Part shown: piece after piece, positions 9,114 through 18,615 of the stretch | Numbering within the stretch: position 1 is the stretch's first letter | Layout of the letters: every line of letters begins with the position of its first letter | Assembly: GCF_000092245.1 (NCBI RefSeq) | Contig: NC_014166.1 | Location: forward strand, 1,364,001 to 1,428,000 | Direction: 5' to 3' | Origin: Arcobacter nitrofigilis DSM 7299 | GTDB taxonomy: Bacteria; Campylobacterota; Campylobacteria; Campylobacterales; Arcobacteraceae | Length of the DNA stretch: 64,000 nt | Notes under the pieces: generated by a model | The model's database searches: none | Seen by the model: the letters and a program-made list of their open reading frames with translations, nothing else | What the model was told of the DNA's origin: nothing | Translations under genes and position numbers: made by a program

Positions 9114-10302
9114 TATTTAATATCTCTTTCATTTTATTGTGGGCTTTTATATTACTACTTGTGGGAATAGGTTCCCCTTGATAGTAAGATATAATTCCAT
9201 TTCTTATTATCAAATATTTTGACAAGGGTCTATTAAATGAGCCAAAGGTTACTTGAATAAGTCCAGAATCTTTTTCATTTTCAATAAGGTAAAAATCTTC
9301 AATATGATAAAAGAAATCATCAAAAAGTATAGACTTTTGTGGAAGATTCTCAAAAATTTTAATAAGGTTGCTTATTTTATCAAAAGAGAAATCTTTATTT
9401 GGTTCAATTTCTTTATCTATAGTAAAAGAGTGCAAAGTTACATCATAAATATTTTTATTTTGTTTTTTCCATCTATCTTCATATTTACTAGATATTGGTA
9501 AATCTTTATTTATATCAATTTCAATTTTTCCACTACTTAGATTTGTTAATAAACCAACACAAAAATCAAAATATTTTCTACTATCAGTTCTAAGTTCTAA
9601 GGTTCCTGTAAATTTTAGTACTCTTTTTGCTTCATATATAAAATCATTACTATAAACTCTTCTATGAGGTTTTTTATCCCAAGGTACAGGAAAGTGAACA
9701 AATATTTTACCTACCGAATTTGACTTAATAAACTCCATAAAAAGTCTAGCATCATAATTTACAATAATAATATTTCTAATGTTTAATATTTTTATTTGCT
9801 TAAGTACTTGCTCTATAGAAGGAGTATGAATCTCTATACCAATAAATTGAATATCAGGATTATTATGTGCTTGATATAATAAATGTCTTCCTGAACCAAA
9901 TCCAATCTCTATTTGAATTTCATTATTTGTCTGAAATTCATTTACAAAATATTCTATATCTTTTAAGTATTCTTTAGGTGGTTCTTGTTTTTGTGAAAAG
10001 TTATTTGTATTTGAAAATATAACATTTGCATCAGTATGTTTTACGTAAGTATTTAAAGCATCTTTTACAATTGTAACAGGAGTAACTCTTGTTACTTTAT
10101 CTGCTTTTATTATTTTGTTCTCTTTATTGTCTTTTAATGTTAATAAAAAATCTCTTTTTTGATTTGAAACACCTATTTTATACTCTGTTTTTTTTGGTGT
10201 TTCACTTATATTATATGATTTTGCTATAAACTTAAAATCAACACCATCTTTATTTGATGGTGCTTTTAATTCACCATTATTACTAAATACTATGTGAGGC
10301 AT
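9100..10302 (-). CDS. trmB: tRNA (guanine-N7-)-methyltransferase
   Basis: TrmB forms m7G46 in the tRNA variable loop using S-adenosylmethionine. The SAM-binding motif I EIGFGSGRH is at about residue 153, GIEIHTPS follows, and the catalytic/tRNA-binding VHFPVPWDKKPHRR is near 222. At 400 residues the protein is much longer than the usual ~230. About 110 residues are added before the Rossmann domain and about 90 after it, a form I associate with Campylobacter and relatives. The gene starts one base after the fibronectin-III lipoprotein gene stop and overlaps ftsE. Confidence 0.9.
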   Translation of the reverse strand: MPHIVFSNNGELKAPSNKDGVDFKFIAKSYNISETPKKTEYKIGVSNQKRDFLLTLKDNKENKIIKADKVTRVTPVTIVKDALNTYVKHTDANVIFSNTNNFSQKQEPPKEYLKDIEYFVNEFQTNNEIQIEIGFGSGRHLLYQAHNNPDIQFIGIEIHTPSIEQVLKQIKILNIRNIIIVNYDARLFMEFIKSNSVGKIFVHFPVPWDKKPHRRVYSNDFIYEAKRVLKFTGTLELRTDSRKYFDFCVGLLTNLSSGKIEIDINKDLPISSKYEDRWKKQNKNIYDVTLHSFTIDKEIEPNKDFSFDKISNLIKIFENLPQKSILFDDFFYHIEDFYLIENEKDSGLIQVTFGSFNRPLSKYLIIRNGIISYYQGEPIPTSSNIKAHNKMKEILNNDYC

Positions 10303-10303
10303 A

Positions 10304-11578
10304 TTATTTATCTAATAATTTAGGTAATACTAATAGTGTTTCAGCTGTTCTATCTGAAACAATACCATTTTCATCAACTGCTTCAATAGAATAATTATAT
10401 TCAACACCTCTTACAATATCTTTATCTTCAAATCTTAAGTCCGTAATATTTGTATATTTTTGTTTTCTTACTTTAAAGAATCCATCTTTTATAGTTTTAT
10501 ACACATTATAAGATACAGCTCTATTATCTCCTGGTTGCCAGTTTAATATAGCTTTTTCACCTTGGATTTGTGCAAGAGTTAAAATAGGTTTATTAAGTTT
10601 TGTAAGTGTGATTCCCATTACTGGATTTACTTCTTTACTACTTTCTAAACCATCCTTATCCACAGTTGTTATTTTATAAAAGTATCTTTTACCATCTTCG
10701 TTTATAAAGTCTTCATAAGAAGTTGTATCTGTATTTAATTGTTTTAACTCACTAAAAGAACCATCGGGAGAAGTATTTCTATAGATTTTGTATCTTACAA
10801 CATCAACAGAAGAGGAAGGTTGCCAATTTAATGTTATTTTTTTAGGTTGATTATTTGTAGCAGTTAAGTTTTGAACACCTGCTGGTAAAGCTTTTGTTTG
10901 GGCTTTTACAATTTGGCTATCTTCAGATGGAATATCTTGGTAAGTATATGCAACTACTTTATATAAGTAAACAACATTGTCTTTTAAGTCAGTATCAATA
11001 TATTCAGCTTGCAATCTACCATTCAATGTCTCTAATTTTTCCCAATCAGGATCTTGTGGTGTTGATCTAAATATTTTATAATATTCAATAGCTTCATTTT
11101 CATGTGGTCTCCAGATGATTTTTATCTGTCTTGGAAGGTTAGAAATAGCTTGGATAAAAGCGATTGGTTCAGGTCTTGGTAAAGTCATAACTTGGAACAT
11201 TTTTGTAGGTCTTGATTCTACATCATTTGTTGTACCACTTGAAAATGTATATGCATATTTTGTATTTGGTTTTAAATCAGTATCTAAGTAGTGTGAAGTG
11301 TATCGATTCTTGATAAATTTTACTAATTTTAGTTTTGTACTCTCTTCATTTAAGTTTGCTCTATAAAGGTTATATCCAATAACTCTTGAATCATCGACTT
11401 TTTGCCATTCAAAGGCAATTGATGTCATACCTGAAATAGTTCTAATAGAGTTTGAGTCAATTACTTCTAATGATTCGTCAATTTTAGGTTTGCTTCCTTC
11501 ACCTAAATTTTTAGTACTACAACCACTAATCAATAAAATTAAAAGCAGAGTTGATGAAATTTTTATCCATTTTGTCAT
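10304..11578 (-). CDS. lipoprotein with tandem fibronectin type III domains
   Basis: A lipoprotein signal with lipobox LISGC puts the mature cysteine at residue 20. About four repeats follow (roughly 45-130, 135-225, 230-325, 330-420). Each contains the FN3 core of a tryptophan strand (e.g. EWQKVDD, WRPHENE, WQPSSS, WQPGDN) followed by a tyrosine strand such as YNLYRA or YKIYRN. It should be an envelope-anchored adhesion or scaffold protein. The ATG at 11578 has a GGAG Shine-Dalgarno 7 bases upstream, which fixes the start even though it lies 53 bases inside the upstream pseudouridine synthase gene. The role is unknown; the cell-division and wall neighbourhood hints at envelope biogenesis. 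Confidence 0.85.
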   Translation of the reverse strand: MTKWIKISSTLLLILLISGCSTKNLGEGSKPKIDESLEVIDSNSIRTISGMTSIAFEWQKVDDSRVIGYNLYRANLNEESTKLKLVKFIKNRYTSHYLDTDLKPNTKYAYTFSSGTTNDVESRPTKMFQVMTLPRPEPIAFIQAISNLPRQIKIIWRPHENEAIEYYKIFRSTPQDPDWEKLETLNGRLQAEYIDTDLKDNVVYLYKVVAYTYQDIPSEDSQIVKAQTKALPAGVQNLTATNNQPKKITLNWQPSSSVDVVRYKIYRNTSPDGSFSELKQLNTDTTSYEDFINEDGKRYFYKITTVDKDGLESSKEVNPVMGITLTKLNKPILTLAQIQGEKAILNWQPGDNRAVSYNVYKTIKDGFFKVRKQKYTNITDLRFEDKDIVRGVEYNYSIEAVDENGIVSDRTAETLLVLPKLLDK

Positions 11579-12488
11579 TTATAGTCTCCATATTAAAGTT
11601 TTCATTTAAAAATTTATTTATATCATTTGTTATATTTGCTTTAAAATCCATTTTTTCATTTGTGATAGGATGGATTAAATATAAGTTAAAAGCATGTAGA
11701 TAAAATCGATTTATTTTATTTAATTCGCCCTTAAATCCATATAAATTATCACCTAATATGTGTCGATTGATACTATTTAGATGTACTCTTATTTGATGGG
11801 TTCTTCCTGTAAAAAGTTTACAACAAATAAGTTCATACTTTTCATCTTCACTAAGGGCTATTTTTGCAAATGCAGTTTTTGCATTTTTACCTTTTTCCAC
11901 AATTCCCATTTTTAATCTATTATTTGGATTTCTAGCTATTGGTTTGTCAATTATAATATTATCTTTTAAAGGCAAATCAATTATTGCTAAATAATATCTT
12001 CCCATAGTTTTGTCTTCAAGTTGTTTTGATAATGCTACATGTGCTTCATTTGTTTTTGCCACAACCATAACACCACTTGTACCCTTATCTAATCTATGGA
12101 CAATACCATGTCTTTCTTCTCCACTAATAGTAGAAAGTGATATATCTTTAGTTTTTAACCAATCCACTAAAGTAGGTTCTTTTACACTTGCAGCTGGATG
12201 TACTACTAAATTATATGGTTTATTTATTACTAAAATATGTTCATCTTCATATATTATTTCAACATCAAAGTCAACATCAAAACTAATACTCTCTTCAACT
12301 TCTGGAAGCTCCACTAAAATTTCTTGATTTTCTTTTAATTTATAACCTGTTTTTGCGATGATTTTATCATCAACTTTCACATACTCTTTTTTTATAAGTT
12401 GTTCTATTTGGTTCCTTGACTCACCAAGCTTTTCAGACAAAAATTTATCTAGTCTTGATTCTTCTAAAACAATAAAGTTTTTATACAT
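11526..12488 (-). CDS. RluA/RluD-family 23S rRNA (or tRNA) pseudouridine synthase
   Basis: An N-terminal S4 RNA-binding domain (about residues 5-65, LDKFLSEKLGESRNQIEQLI) is followed by the pseudouridine synthase domain. The catalytic aspartate lies in HRLDKGTSG, and the substrate-binding segment is GRTHQIRVHL. I start at ATG 12488 (MYKNFIVLEE) because AAAGAG lies about 10 bases upstream. Longer versions would use TTG 12524 or ATG 12506 with no ribosome site. The C-terminal 17 codons overlap the downstream lipoprotein gene. RluD versus another RluA-type specificity cannot be settled from sequence alone. Confidence 0.88.
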   Translation of the reverse strand: MYKNFIVLEESRLDKFLSEKLGESRNQIEQLIKKEYVKVDDKIIAKTGYKLKENQEILVELPEVEESISFDVDFDVEIIYEDEHILVINKPYNLVVHPAASVKEPTLVDWLKTKDISLSTISGEERHGIVHRLDKGTSGVMVVAKTNEAHVALSKQLEDKTMGRYYLAIIDLPLKDNIIIDKPIARNPNNRLKMGIVEKGKNAKTAFAKIALSEDEKYELICCKLFTGRTHQIRVHLNSINRHILGDNLYGFKGELNKINRFYLHAFNLYLIHPITNEKMDFKANITNDINKFLNENFNMETINDKMDKNFINSAFNFID

Positions 12489-12507
12489 ATTTTGATACTC
12501 TTTCATT

Positions 12508-13614
12508 ATGAGATTTATTGACAAAAGAATTATTTCGCAATTTGATTATCCCTTGATTGCTTTTATTATACCATTAATAGCATTATCTTACCAATTAGTT
12601 AGTGAAATAAATGAAAACTTAGCCCAAAGACAGCTTGGATATTATGCACTTTCTATATTTCTATTTTTTGGTGTATTCATTTTACCCTTAAGAAGAAACT
12701 TAAGAATTATTCCCTTCCTTTATTGGCTTGGAGTTGCTTTATTAATAGGTGTAAACATATTTGGTATTTCAAAACTTGGTGCTCAAAGATGGATTGAAAT
12801 ACCTTTTATTGATATGACAATTCAACCCTCAGAATTAATAAAACCTATATTTTTATTAATGATTGGATATTTGGTTAAAAATAGACCACCTCCAATAGGT
12901 GGATATGATTTAAAAGACTTCTTATATTTTTCAATATATATTCTAATTCCTTTTATTTCAATAGCAAAAGAGCCAGATTTAGGTACTGCTTTGATACTTT
13001 TATTAGTAGGATATGGAGTATTATTTATTATTGGAGTTAATTGGCGAATATGGGCAACAATTATAGTTATTTTGGGTATTTCTTCTCCTTTTATTTATAA
13101 CAATATGATAAAAGATTATCAAAAGCAAAGAATTAAGGATTTTATATCAGAAGAACCAAGTTATCACGTTCAACAATCAATTATAGCAATTGGTTCAGGT
13201 GGACTTACTGGAAAATCATCTGAAGATGCAACACAAGCCCAATTAAAGTTTTTACCTATTGCAACTAGTGATTTTATATTTGCATATTTAGTAGAAAGAC
13301 ATGGGTATATTGGTGCAATTTTGCTTATACTAATTTATATTTTGCTTGTATTACATCTCTTATCCATGAATTACTATTTTTCAGATGACTTTGTAATTCG
13401 TTGTTTTGCCTCCGGAATAGCATTATTGATATTTTTAGATATGAGTGTAAATGTATTTATGGTTATTGGTTTTGCACCTGTTGTAGGACTACCTTTACCT
13501 TTGGTCTCTTATGGGGGTAGTTCTTTTATTAATTTTATTGTAATATTCGCAATTTTAGAAAACCTATTAGCATTTAGGTTTATGGATTTATATAATTTTG
13601 AAAGGAAACTTTAA
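12508..13614 (+). CDS. rodA: rod shape-determining SEDS glycosyltransferase RodA
   Basis: A 368-residue FtsW/RodA/SpoVE protein with about ten membrane segments. Diagnostic parts are GAQRWIEI, QPSELIKPIFLL, EPDLGTALILL and the C-terminal PLPLVSYGGSSF. RodA polymerises glycan strands with a class B PBP during side-wall elongation. The shorter size and the start MRFIDKRIISQFD favour RodA over FtsW. The gene is head-to-head with the pseudouridine synthase with only 19 bases between the chosen ATGs, so its promoter must lie inside that gene. Its stop overlaps speB by one base. Confidence 0.88.
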   Translation: MRFIDKRIISQFDYPLIAFIIPLIALSYQLVSEINENLAQRQLGYYALSIFLFFGVFILPLRRNLRIIPFLYWLGVALLIGVNIFGISKLGAQRWIEIPFIDMTIQPSELIKPIFLLMIGYLVKNRPPPIGGYDLKDFLYFSIYILIPFISIAKEPDLGTALILLLVGYGVLFIIGVNWRIWATIIVILGISSPFIYNNMIKDYQKQRIKDFISEEPSYHVQQSIIAIGSGGLTGKSSEDATQAQLKFLPIATSDFIFAYLVERHGYIGAILLILIYILLVLHLLSMNYYFSDDFVIRCFASGIALLIFLDMSVNVFMVIGFAPVVGLPLPLVSYGGSSFINFIVIFAILENLLAFRFMDLYNFERKL

Positions 13615-14465
13615 TGGAAGCACAAAACAGTAGTTTTATTGGCTTTGAAAATGATTACGAAGAATCAAAAGCAGTTTTATTTGGAGCGCCATTTGATGGA
13701 ACTACTTCATTTAAACCAGGAGCTAGATTCGCTCCCCCTGCAATGAGACAAGACTCTTGGGCAATAGAGAGTTATAGCCCATATTTTGATAGTGATTTAG
13801 AAGATTTAAAACTATTTGATTATGGGGATTTAGAATTACCATTTGGAGATAAAAAAAATGCCCTAAGAATGATTCAAGAACATGTTCAAGAAATCATTGA
13901 TGCAAATAAAATTCCAATTATGATAGGTGGAGAACATTTAGTTTCCCTGGCCCCTGTAAAAGCTTTAAGTAAGAAGTATGAGGATTTACACATTATACAT
14001 TTTGATGCACACACAGATTTAAGAGAAGACTATTTAGGCGAAGCTTTAAGCCATGCAACAGTTATTAGAAGAATTTATGATCAAGTAGGCGATGGAAAAG
14101 TAAATCAATTCTGTATTCGTTCTGGATTAAAAGAGGAGTTTGAATGGGCAAAAAAACATACTCACTTAGAAAAATTCACTTATAACACTTTACCTTCTTG
14201 TGTAAAAAGATTAAAAGACAAACCTGTTTATATCACTATTGATTTAGATGTTTTAGATCCTTCTGTCATGCCAGGAACTGGAACACCAGAACCAGGTGGA
14301 ATAGATTTTCATGATATGATGAATATCATAAAAGAATTAAGTAAATTAAATAATGTAGTTGGGATGGATGTTGTAGAATTAAGTCCCAAATATGATGCAA
14401 GTGGAATCTCAACTGCTGTTGCATGTAAAACACTTCGAGAATTAGTTTTAGCTACAGTTAAATAA
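13614..14465 (+). CDS. speB: agmatinase / ureohydrolase family protein
   Basis: A 283-residue arginase-fold enzyme with all manganese ligands visible: GGEH near residue 103, HFDAHTDLR near 125 and ITIDLDVLDPS near 205. The TGTPEPGG loop is typical of agmatinases, which convert agmatine to putrescine and urea. It overlaps the rodA stop by one base and is probably cotranscribed with it. Other ureohydrolases such as guanidinobutyrase share these motifs, so the substrate is inferred from family resemblance. Confidence 0.87.
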   Translation: MEAQNSSFIGFENDYEESKAVLFGAPFDGTTSFKPGARFAPPAMRQDSWAIESYSPYFDSDLEDLKLFDYGDLELPFGDKKNALRMIQEHVQEIIDANKIPIMIGGEHLVSLAPVKALSKKYEDLHIIHFDAHTDLREDYLGEALSHATVIRRIYDQVGDGKVNQFCIRSGLKEEFEWAKKHTHLEKFTYNTLPSCVKRLKDKPVYITIDLDVLDPSVMPGTGTPEPGGIDFHDMMNIIKELSKLNNVVGMDVVELSPKYDASGISTAVACKTLRELVLATVK

Positions 14466-14597
14466 CTGTGGTTAAACTCTAAAATCATAAAATAACATAA
14501 AAATAATATTTATATAATTATTAATCTGATATTATTCTGCCGAATAATTGATAAAGCAATTTAGCGATTTATTTATGAATTTAATTAAAGGAAAAAA

Positions 14598-15143
14598 ATG
14601 AATAAAACATTAGTTTTAGGTAGTTTACTTGCACTTTCTACATCTGTTATGGCAATGGATGTTGATTATTTCGTTGGAGCTGGAGCTGAAAGAGGAAATT
14701 TGAAAGCAAATGCATCTGTTGTAAATGAAAAATTTAGTGGTGAATTTAAAGATACTGCATTTAAAGTAAAAGCTGGAGTAATTTTAAATAAAAACCATAG
14801 AGTTTCATTATCATATGCTGGATATAGTAAAGATAGTGAAGATTTAGATTTAACAGAATTAAATTATGATTATATTATACCACTAGAAAATAAATTTAGC
14901 ATATTAGCTGGTGTTCATGTTGGATATGCTAAATATGAATTTCCAGATTTTAAAGCAGACGGTTTAGATTATGGATTACAAACAGGATTATTATATGATA
15001 TTACATCAAATATTCAAGTCGAAGCAGGAGTTGCTTATACAAAATATGATGTAGATGGGAATGGTAATTATTCGGGAGTTGATTTTAGTGTAGACTTAAA
15101 CCATTCTACAGCGTTTTACTTAGGATTTAACTATAAATTTTAA
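14598..15143 (+). CDS. outer-membrane beta-barrel protein
   Basis: A 181-residue protein with a clear signal peptide (cleavage near ...SVMA/MD, residue 19). It has alternating hydrophobic strands and a C-terminal FYLGFNYKF ending in phenylalanine, the classic signal for BAM-mediated insertion. Size and strand pattern suggest an eight-stranded OmpX/OmpW-like or 'porin family' barrel. It has its own 130-base upstream region with GGAAAA Shine-Dalgarno and is followed by a terminator, so it is probably monocistronic. No specific function can be assigned. Confidence 0.8.
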   Translation: MNKTLVLGSLLALSTSVMAMDVDYFVGAGAERGNLKANASVVNEKFSGEFKDTAFKVKAGVILNKNHRVSLSYAGYSKDSEDLDLTELNYDYIIPLENKFSILAGVHVGYAKYEFPDFKADGLDYGLQTGLLYDITSNIQVEAGVAYTKYDVDGNGNYSGVDFSVDLNHSTAFYLGFNYKF

Positions 15144-15148
15144 TATTA

Positions 15149-15172
15149 AAGAAGAGGAAATTCCCTCTTCTT
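15149..15172. terminator. terminator between the beta-barrel gene and metF-like gene
   Basis: AAGAAGAGG (15149-15157) pairs with CCTCTTCTT (15164-15172) around a six-base loop. The right arm includes the stop of the converging MetF-like gene, so it probably serves both. Confidence 0.75.
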
Positions 15173-16091
15173 AATTTTCTTCCATTATTTTTTTTACTTC
15201 ATGAAGTAATTCAATTGAGGCTTCAATCTCTTCTTTTCTGATTGCTACACTTTCAACATTACAGCCAATTGGAATACCTCTATCTCTTCCAAATGTATAA
15301 AGTTCTCTAAAGATATCAACACAAAGTTTCATAGAGTCATGTAAAATATTTCCAGAAGCTTTTAAATCCTCTTCTAAATAGTTTGGAATACTAATGCCAA
15401 GCCACTTCATAAAATCAAGTGTTTTTGCACTTCCACAAGGTGTTAGTGTAAATATGATTGGTACAACTTCTTTTTTATTCTCTTTTGCATATTTTGCATA
15501 GTCAGTTAAAAATATTTTTGATGCTTCAAGATTATATACACATTGTGTTATAAAATATTCACAAGAGTTATCTATTTTAGAAAACACTCTTAAGTGTTCA
15601 TCATGTTTTACCATATGTCGTTCTGGAATTGCTATTCCACCCATACAAAGATTATCATTAACTTCTTTTTTTAATCTATATGCTTCTTTTAGAGTCATTG
15701 GTTTTTTTTGTTCTCTTGAAGCAGCTCCTACAAAGACTGAATGAACTTGATTCTCTTTTGTAAGTTCTAACCAAATAGGGAAACTCTTTTCATCATAATT
15801 TCCCACAGCTCTATAAACAACCCTTGGGATAACCAAATCATTTAAATAAGTTCTAGAATACTCACAAGGGTCTAGTGTTTTAATAAAAGGAAATGGTCTT
15901 TTTTCATCTGTTCTATCTGACTCGTCTTGGATGTCATAAAGTACTAAGCCATCAATTGGAAGTTTTGAAATTCTCTCAATATGTTTTTGTGCTATTACTT
16001 TTATCTCTTCTTCTGTATGTTTTATTTTTGGTGGAGTAATACCATATAACAGTATTCCACTCTCTTTATTTCGTATTTTATCAGTTAACAT
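15171..16091 (-). CDS. methylenetetrahydrofolate reductase-like protein
   Basis: A 306-residue TIM-barrel protein resembling the MetF/MTHFR superfamily, which reduces 5,10-methylene-THF to 5-methyl-THF with FAD. Segments such as LYGITPPK at the start, HIERISKLPIDGLVLYDIQDE, and CEYFITQCVYNLE (the equivalent of the 'flTQ.fFd' substrate strand) support this. It is divergent from classical MetF: the N-terminal 'SFEFFPPKT' is replaced by LYGITPPK. An annotation as MTHFR-like is therefore safer than metF itself. It is a single gene on its strand. Confidence 0.72.
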   Translation of the reverse strand: MLTDKIRNKESGILLYGITPPKIKHTEEEIKVIAQKHIERISKLPIDGLVLYDIQDESDRTDEKRPFPFIKTLDPCEYSRTYLNDLVIPRVVYRAVGNYDEKSFPIWLELTKENQVHSVFVGAASREQKKPMTLKEAYRLKKEVNDNLCMGGIAIPERHMVKHDEHLRVFSKIDNSCEYFITQCVYNLEASKIFLTDYAKYAKENKKEVVPIIFTLTPCGSAKTLDFMKWLGISIPNYLEEDLKASGNILHDSMKLCVDIFRELYTFGRDRGIPIGCNVESVAIRKEEIEASIELLHEVKKIMEEN

Positions 16092-16138
16092 AATTCTCTT
16101 TTAAATAAATAATTTTTGCATATTCTACAATTTTTTTA

Positions 16139-16945
16139 TTAATAAAGCCTATAAGTAACATATATTTTTATTTTAGTAGGCTCTTTAGGTCTTGGATAAT
16201 CTTTATAGGCTATTTCTATTGTTTGAATTGTATTTTCATCTAAAGTTTCATATCCAGAAGAACTAGTAATTATAGGGTGAGTTATATCTCCATTTGGATA
16301 TAAAGTAAATTCAATAATATTCATCCCACTTTGTCTTGTTCTAACTGCAATGTCAGGATATCTTAAATATTTTTGAGTAATTCTCCCTATATCTTTTAGG
16401 TTTTTTTGTAAAAAAACTTTTTGAACTTTTGTAAAAGAATTGTATTCTTCCCCATATAGTTTTATATAACTTTGAGTGAGTTCATCTAGCATTTTTACAT
16501 CTTGAACAGGTGTTGATAAAAAATCCTCTAAGGTGTCTTTTTGAAGTTTTGTGGGGTTTAATTTTGTATAGTTTGGATTAACTTCACTCTTTTCAATTGG
16601 TTTTGGACTTGTTTTTTTTACTTCTTCTTTTTTTACTTCTCTTTTTTTTGCAACTTTTATATCACTTTTTTTAACTTTTTTATAAATTGGTTTCTCTTTT
16701 ATAAGTTTTTTTACTGGCTCTTTTTTTTCAACTTTCTCTTTAGGTATTTCTTCTTTAGGCTTAGTAATTTTAGGTTCTACTTTTTTTACTGCAGATTTTA
16801 AAATTACATACTTGATATCAGATTTTTTTGGATTTTTAGTACTTGAAGGATTGTCTTTAACTACATCATCTTTTATCTTATATGTTTTCAAAATTAACAG
16901 ATGTAAAAAGATTGATAAAATTAACGCAGGAATAATGTACTTCAT
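16139..16945 (-). CDS. TonB-like energy transducer
   Basis: A 268-residue protein with one N-terminal TM (about residues 3-20), then a Lys/Pro/Glu-rich periplasmic spacer to about 130 with many KK-E/P repeats. A C-terminal TonB domain covers about 190-268 (YPDIAVRTRQSG, FTLYPNGDI, YKDYPRPKEPTKIKIYVTY). TonB couples inner-membrane proton motive force to outer-membrane receptors. No exbB/exbD lies next to it, so partners must be elsewhere; a TolA-like role is a weaker alternative. Confidence 0.8.
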   Translation of the reverse strand: MKYIIPALILSIFLHLLILKTYKIKDDVVKDNPSSTKNPKKSDIKYVILKSAVKKVEPKITKPKEEIPKEKVEKKEPVKKLIKEKPIYKKVKKSDIKVAKKREVKKEEVKKTSPKPIEKSEVNPNYTKLNPTKLQKDTLEDFLSTPVQDVKMLDELTQSYIKLYGEEYNSFTKVQKVFLQKNLKDIGRITQKYLRYPDIAVRTRQSGMNIIEFTLYPNGDITHPIITSSSGYETLDENTIQTIEIAYKDYPRPKEPTKIKIYVTYRLY

Positions 16946-16958
16946 AATTGTATTGTAG

Positions 16959-16964
16959 TATAAT
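16959..16964 (+). promoter_or_regulatory. -10 box of the hemL promoter
   Basis: TATAAT lies 39 bases before the hemL ATG in the short divergent gap from the TonB-like gene. No -35 consensus is visible. Confidence 0.55.
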
Positions 16965-17002
16965 ATTGCTTTTAATTTAAAATAAAATATTTAGGAATGT
17001 AC

Positions 17003-18283
17003 ATGTTTGAAAAATCAATAAATGCTTATGAAGATGCAAAAAAAGTAATCCCTGGTGGAGTTGATTCTCCCGTTCGTGCTTTTAATAGTGTAGGTGGAAC
17101 TCCTCCATTTATAGCAAGAGGTGAGGGCGCTTATTTAATTGATATTGATGGTAATAAGTATTTAGATTTTATTCAAAGTTGGGGACCACTTATTTTTGGA
17201 CACTGTGATAAAGATATTGAAGAAGCAGTTATAAGAACTGTGATGGATGGTTTATCATTTGGAGCTCCAAGTGTTTTAGAGACTGAGTTAGCACGTGAAA
17301 TAGTTGAGATGTATGATAATCTTGATAAAGTTAGATTTGTGAGTAGCGGAACTGAAGCTACTATGAGTGCTATTAGATTAGCAAGAGGTGTTACTGGTAA
17401 AAATGATATCTTAAAATTTGAGGGTTGTTATCATGGTCACTCTGATTCACTTTTAGTGCAAGCTGGGTCTGGTATGGCAACATTTGGAACACCAAGTTCT
17501 CCTGGAGTACCTGCTGATTTAACTAAGCATACACTTTTATGTGAATACAATAATATTGAAAATCTTAAAAAGTGTTTTGAACAAAGTTCAGATATTGCTT
17601 GTATAATCATTGAACCAATTGCAGGAAATATGGGATTTATCCCAGCTGATATTGAGTTCTTAAAAGCTTGTAGAGAGATTTGTGATGAGAATAATACTTT
17701 ACTTATTTATGATGAAGTTATGACAGGCTTTAGAACTAGTTTAAAAGGTACTAGTGGAATAGTAGAACCTCAAGCTGATATTATTACTTTTGGAAAAGTA
17801 ATAGGTGCAGGTATGCCTGTAGGTGCTTTTGCATCAAATAAAGAAATCATGGCTCACTTGAGCCCAGATGGAGCTGTTTATCAAGCAGGAACTTTAAGTG
17901 GAAATCCAGTTGCAATGGCAGCAGGACTTACAAGTTTAAGAAAGCTAAAAGCCAATCCAGCTATTTATGATGATTTAAATGCTAAAGCAGTTAGATTAAC
18001 AACTGGATTAAAAGAAGTAGCCAATAAATATAATATTCCATTTCAAGTAAATACAAGAGGAAGTATGTTCGGATTTTTCTTTTGTGATATAGATCCTAAA
18101 AACTTCAAAGAAGTAGGAACTTGTAATTTTGATAGATTTGCAACTTTTCACCATGGTATGTTAAAAAGAGGTTTCTATTTTGCTTGTAGTCAATATGAAG
18201 CAGGATTTATCTCAACTGTTATGACAAATGAAGATATTGATGCTTGTATAAAAGCAGCAGATGAAATCATGAAAGATATGTAA
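17003..18283 (+). CDS. hemL: glutamate-1-semialdehyde 2,1-aminomutase
   Basis: HemL makes 5-aminolevulinate from glutamate-1-semialdehyde, the C5 route to heme. This is a class III aminotransferase fold: [10 protein letters not shown] near the start, [17 protein letters not shown], and YDEVMTGFR. The PLP lysine lies in [15 protein letters not shown]. The start at ATG 17003 (MFEKSINAY) is preferred over the ATG two codons earlier because AGGA at 16993-16996 is correctly spaced only for it. It is followed 9 bases later by ppnP, probably as an operon through the AtpZ-like gene. Confidence 0.95.
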   Translation: MFEKSINAYEDAKKVIPGGVDSPVRAFNSVGGTPPFIARGEGAYLIDIDGNKYLDFIQSWGPLIFGHCDKDIEEAVIRTVMDGLSFGAPSVLETELAREIVEMYDNLDKVRFVSSGTEATMSAIRLARGVTGKNDILKFEGCYHGHSDSLLVQAGSGMATFGTPSSPGVPADLTKHTLLCEYNNIENLKKCFEQSSDIACIIIEPIAGNMGFIPADIEFLKACREICDENNTLLIYDEVMTGFRTSLKGTSGIVEPQADIITFGKVIGAGMPVGAFASNKEIMAHLSPDGAVYQAGTLSGNPVAMAAGLTSLRKLKANPAIYDDLNAKAVRLTTGLKEVANKYNIPFQVNTRGSMFGFFFCDIDPKNFKEVGTCNFDRFATFHHGMLKRGFYFACSQYEAGFISTVMTNEDIDACIKAADEIMKDM

Positions 18284-18292
18284 GGATAAAAA

Positions 18293-18607
18293 ATGGATAT
18301 TTTTAAAAGTGTTGATTTAGTAAAAAAAGCAAATATTTATTTTGATGGAAATGTTACAAGTAGAAGTTTTGTGGATAGTGAAGGGGAGAGAAAATCATTG
18401 GGTATAATGATGCCAGGAACTTATAATTTTGGAACAGCAGCGGCTGAAATTATGGAAATAGTAAGCGGTGAATGTGAAGTTAAATTAAATGGCTCAGATG
18501 AGTGGAAAACATACACAAGTGGCACAACTTTTAATGTTCCAGCAAATTCTAATTTTGATATTAAAGTTAAAACTGTAACTGATTATTATTGTTCATATAT
18601 TAAATAA
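18293..18607 (+). CDS. ppnP: pyrimidine/purine nucleoside phosphorylase (DUF1255)
   Basis: A 104-residue single-domain cupin of the PpnP family. The family pattern is clear: [45 protein letters not shown] and [13 protein letters not shown]. PpnP phosphorolyses several nucleosides to free base and ribose-1-phosphate. Length matches the E. coli protein closely. It sits 9 bases after hemL and 8 bases before the AtpZ-like gene, with a good AAGGA-type Shine-Dalgarno. Confidence 0.88.
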   Translation: MDIFKSVDLVKKANIYFDGNVTSRSFVDSEGERKSLGIMMPGTYNFGTAAAEIMEIVSGECEVKLNGSDEWKTYTSGTTFNVPANSNFDIKVKTVTDYYCSYIK

Positions 18608-18615
18608 GGAATACA

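Noticed and set aside
12489-12524. Longer N-terminus of the pseudouridine synthase
   Set aside because: Would start with TTG or an ATG lacking a ribosome site and would overlap rodA.
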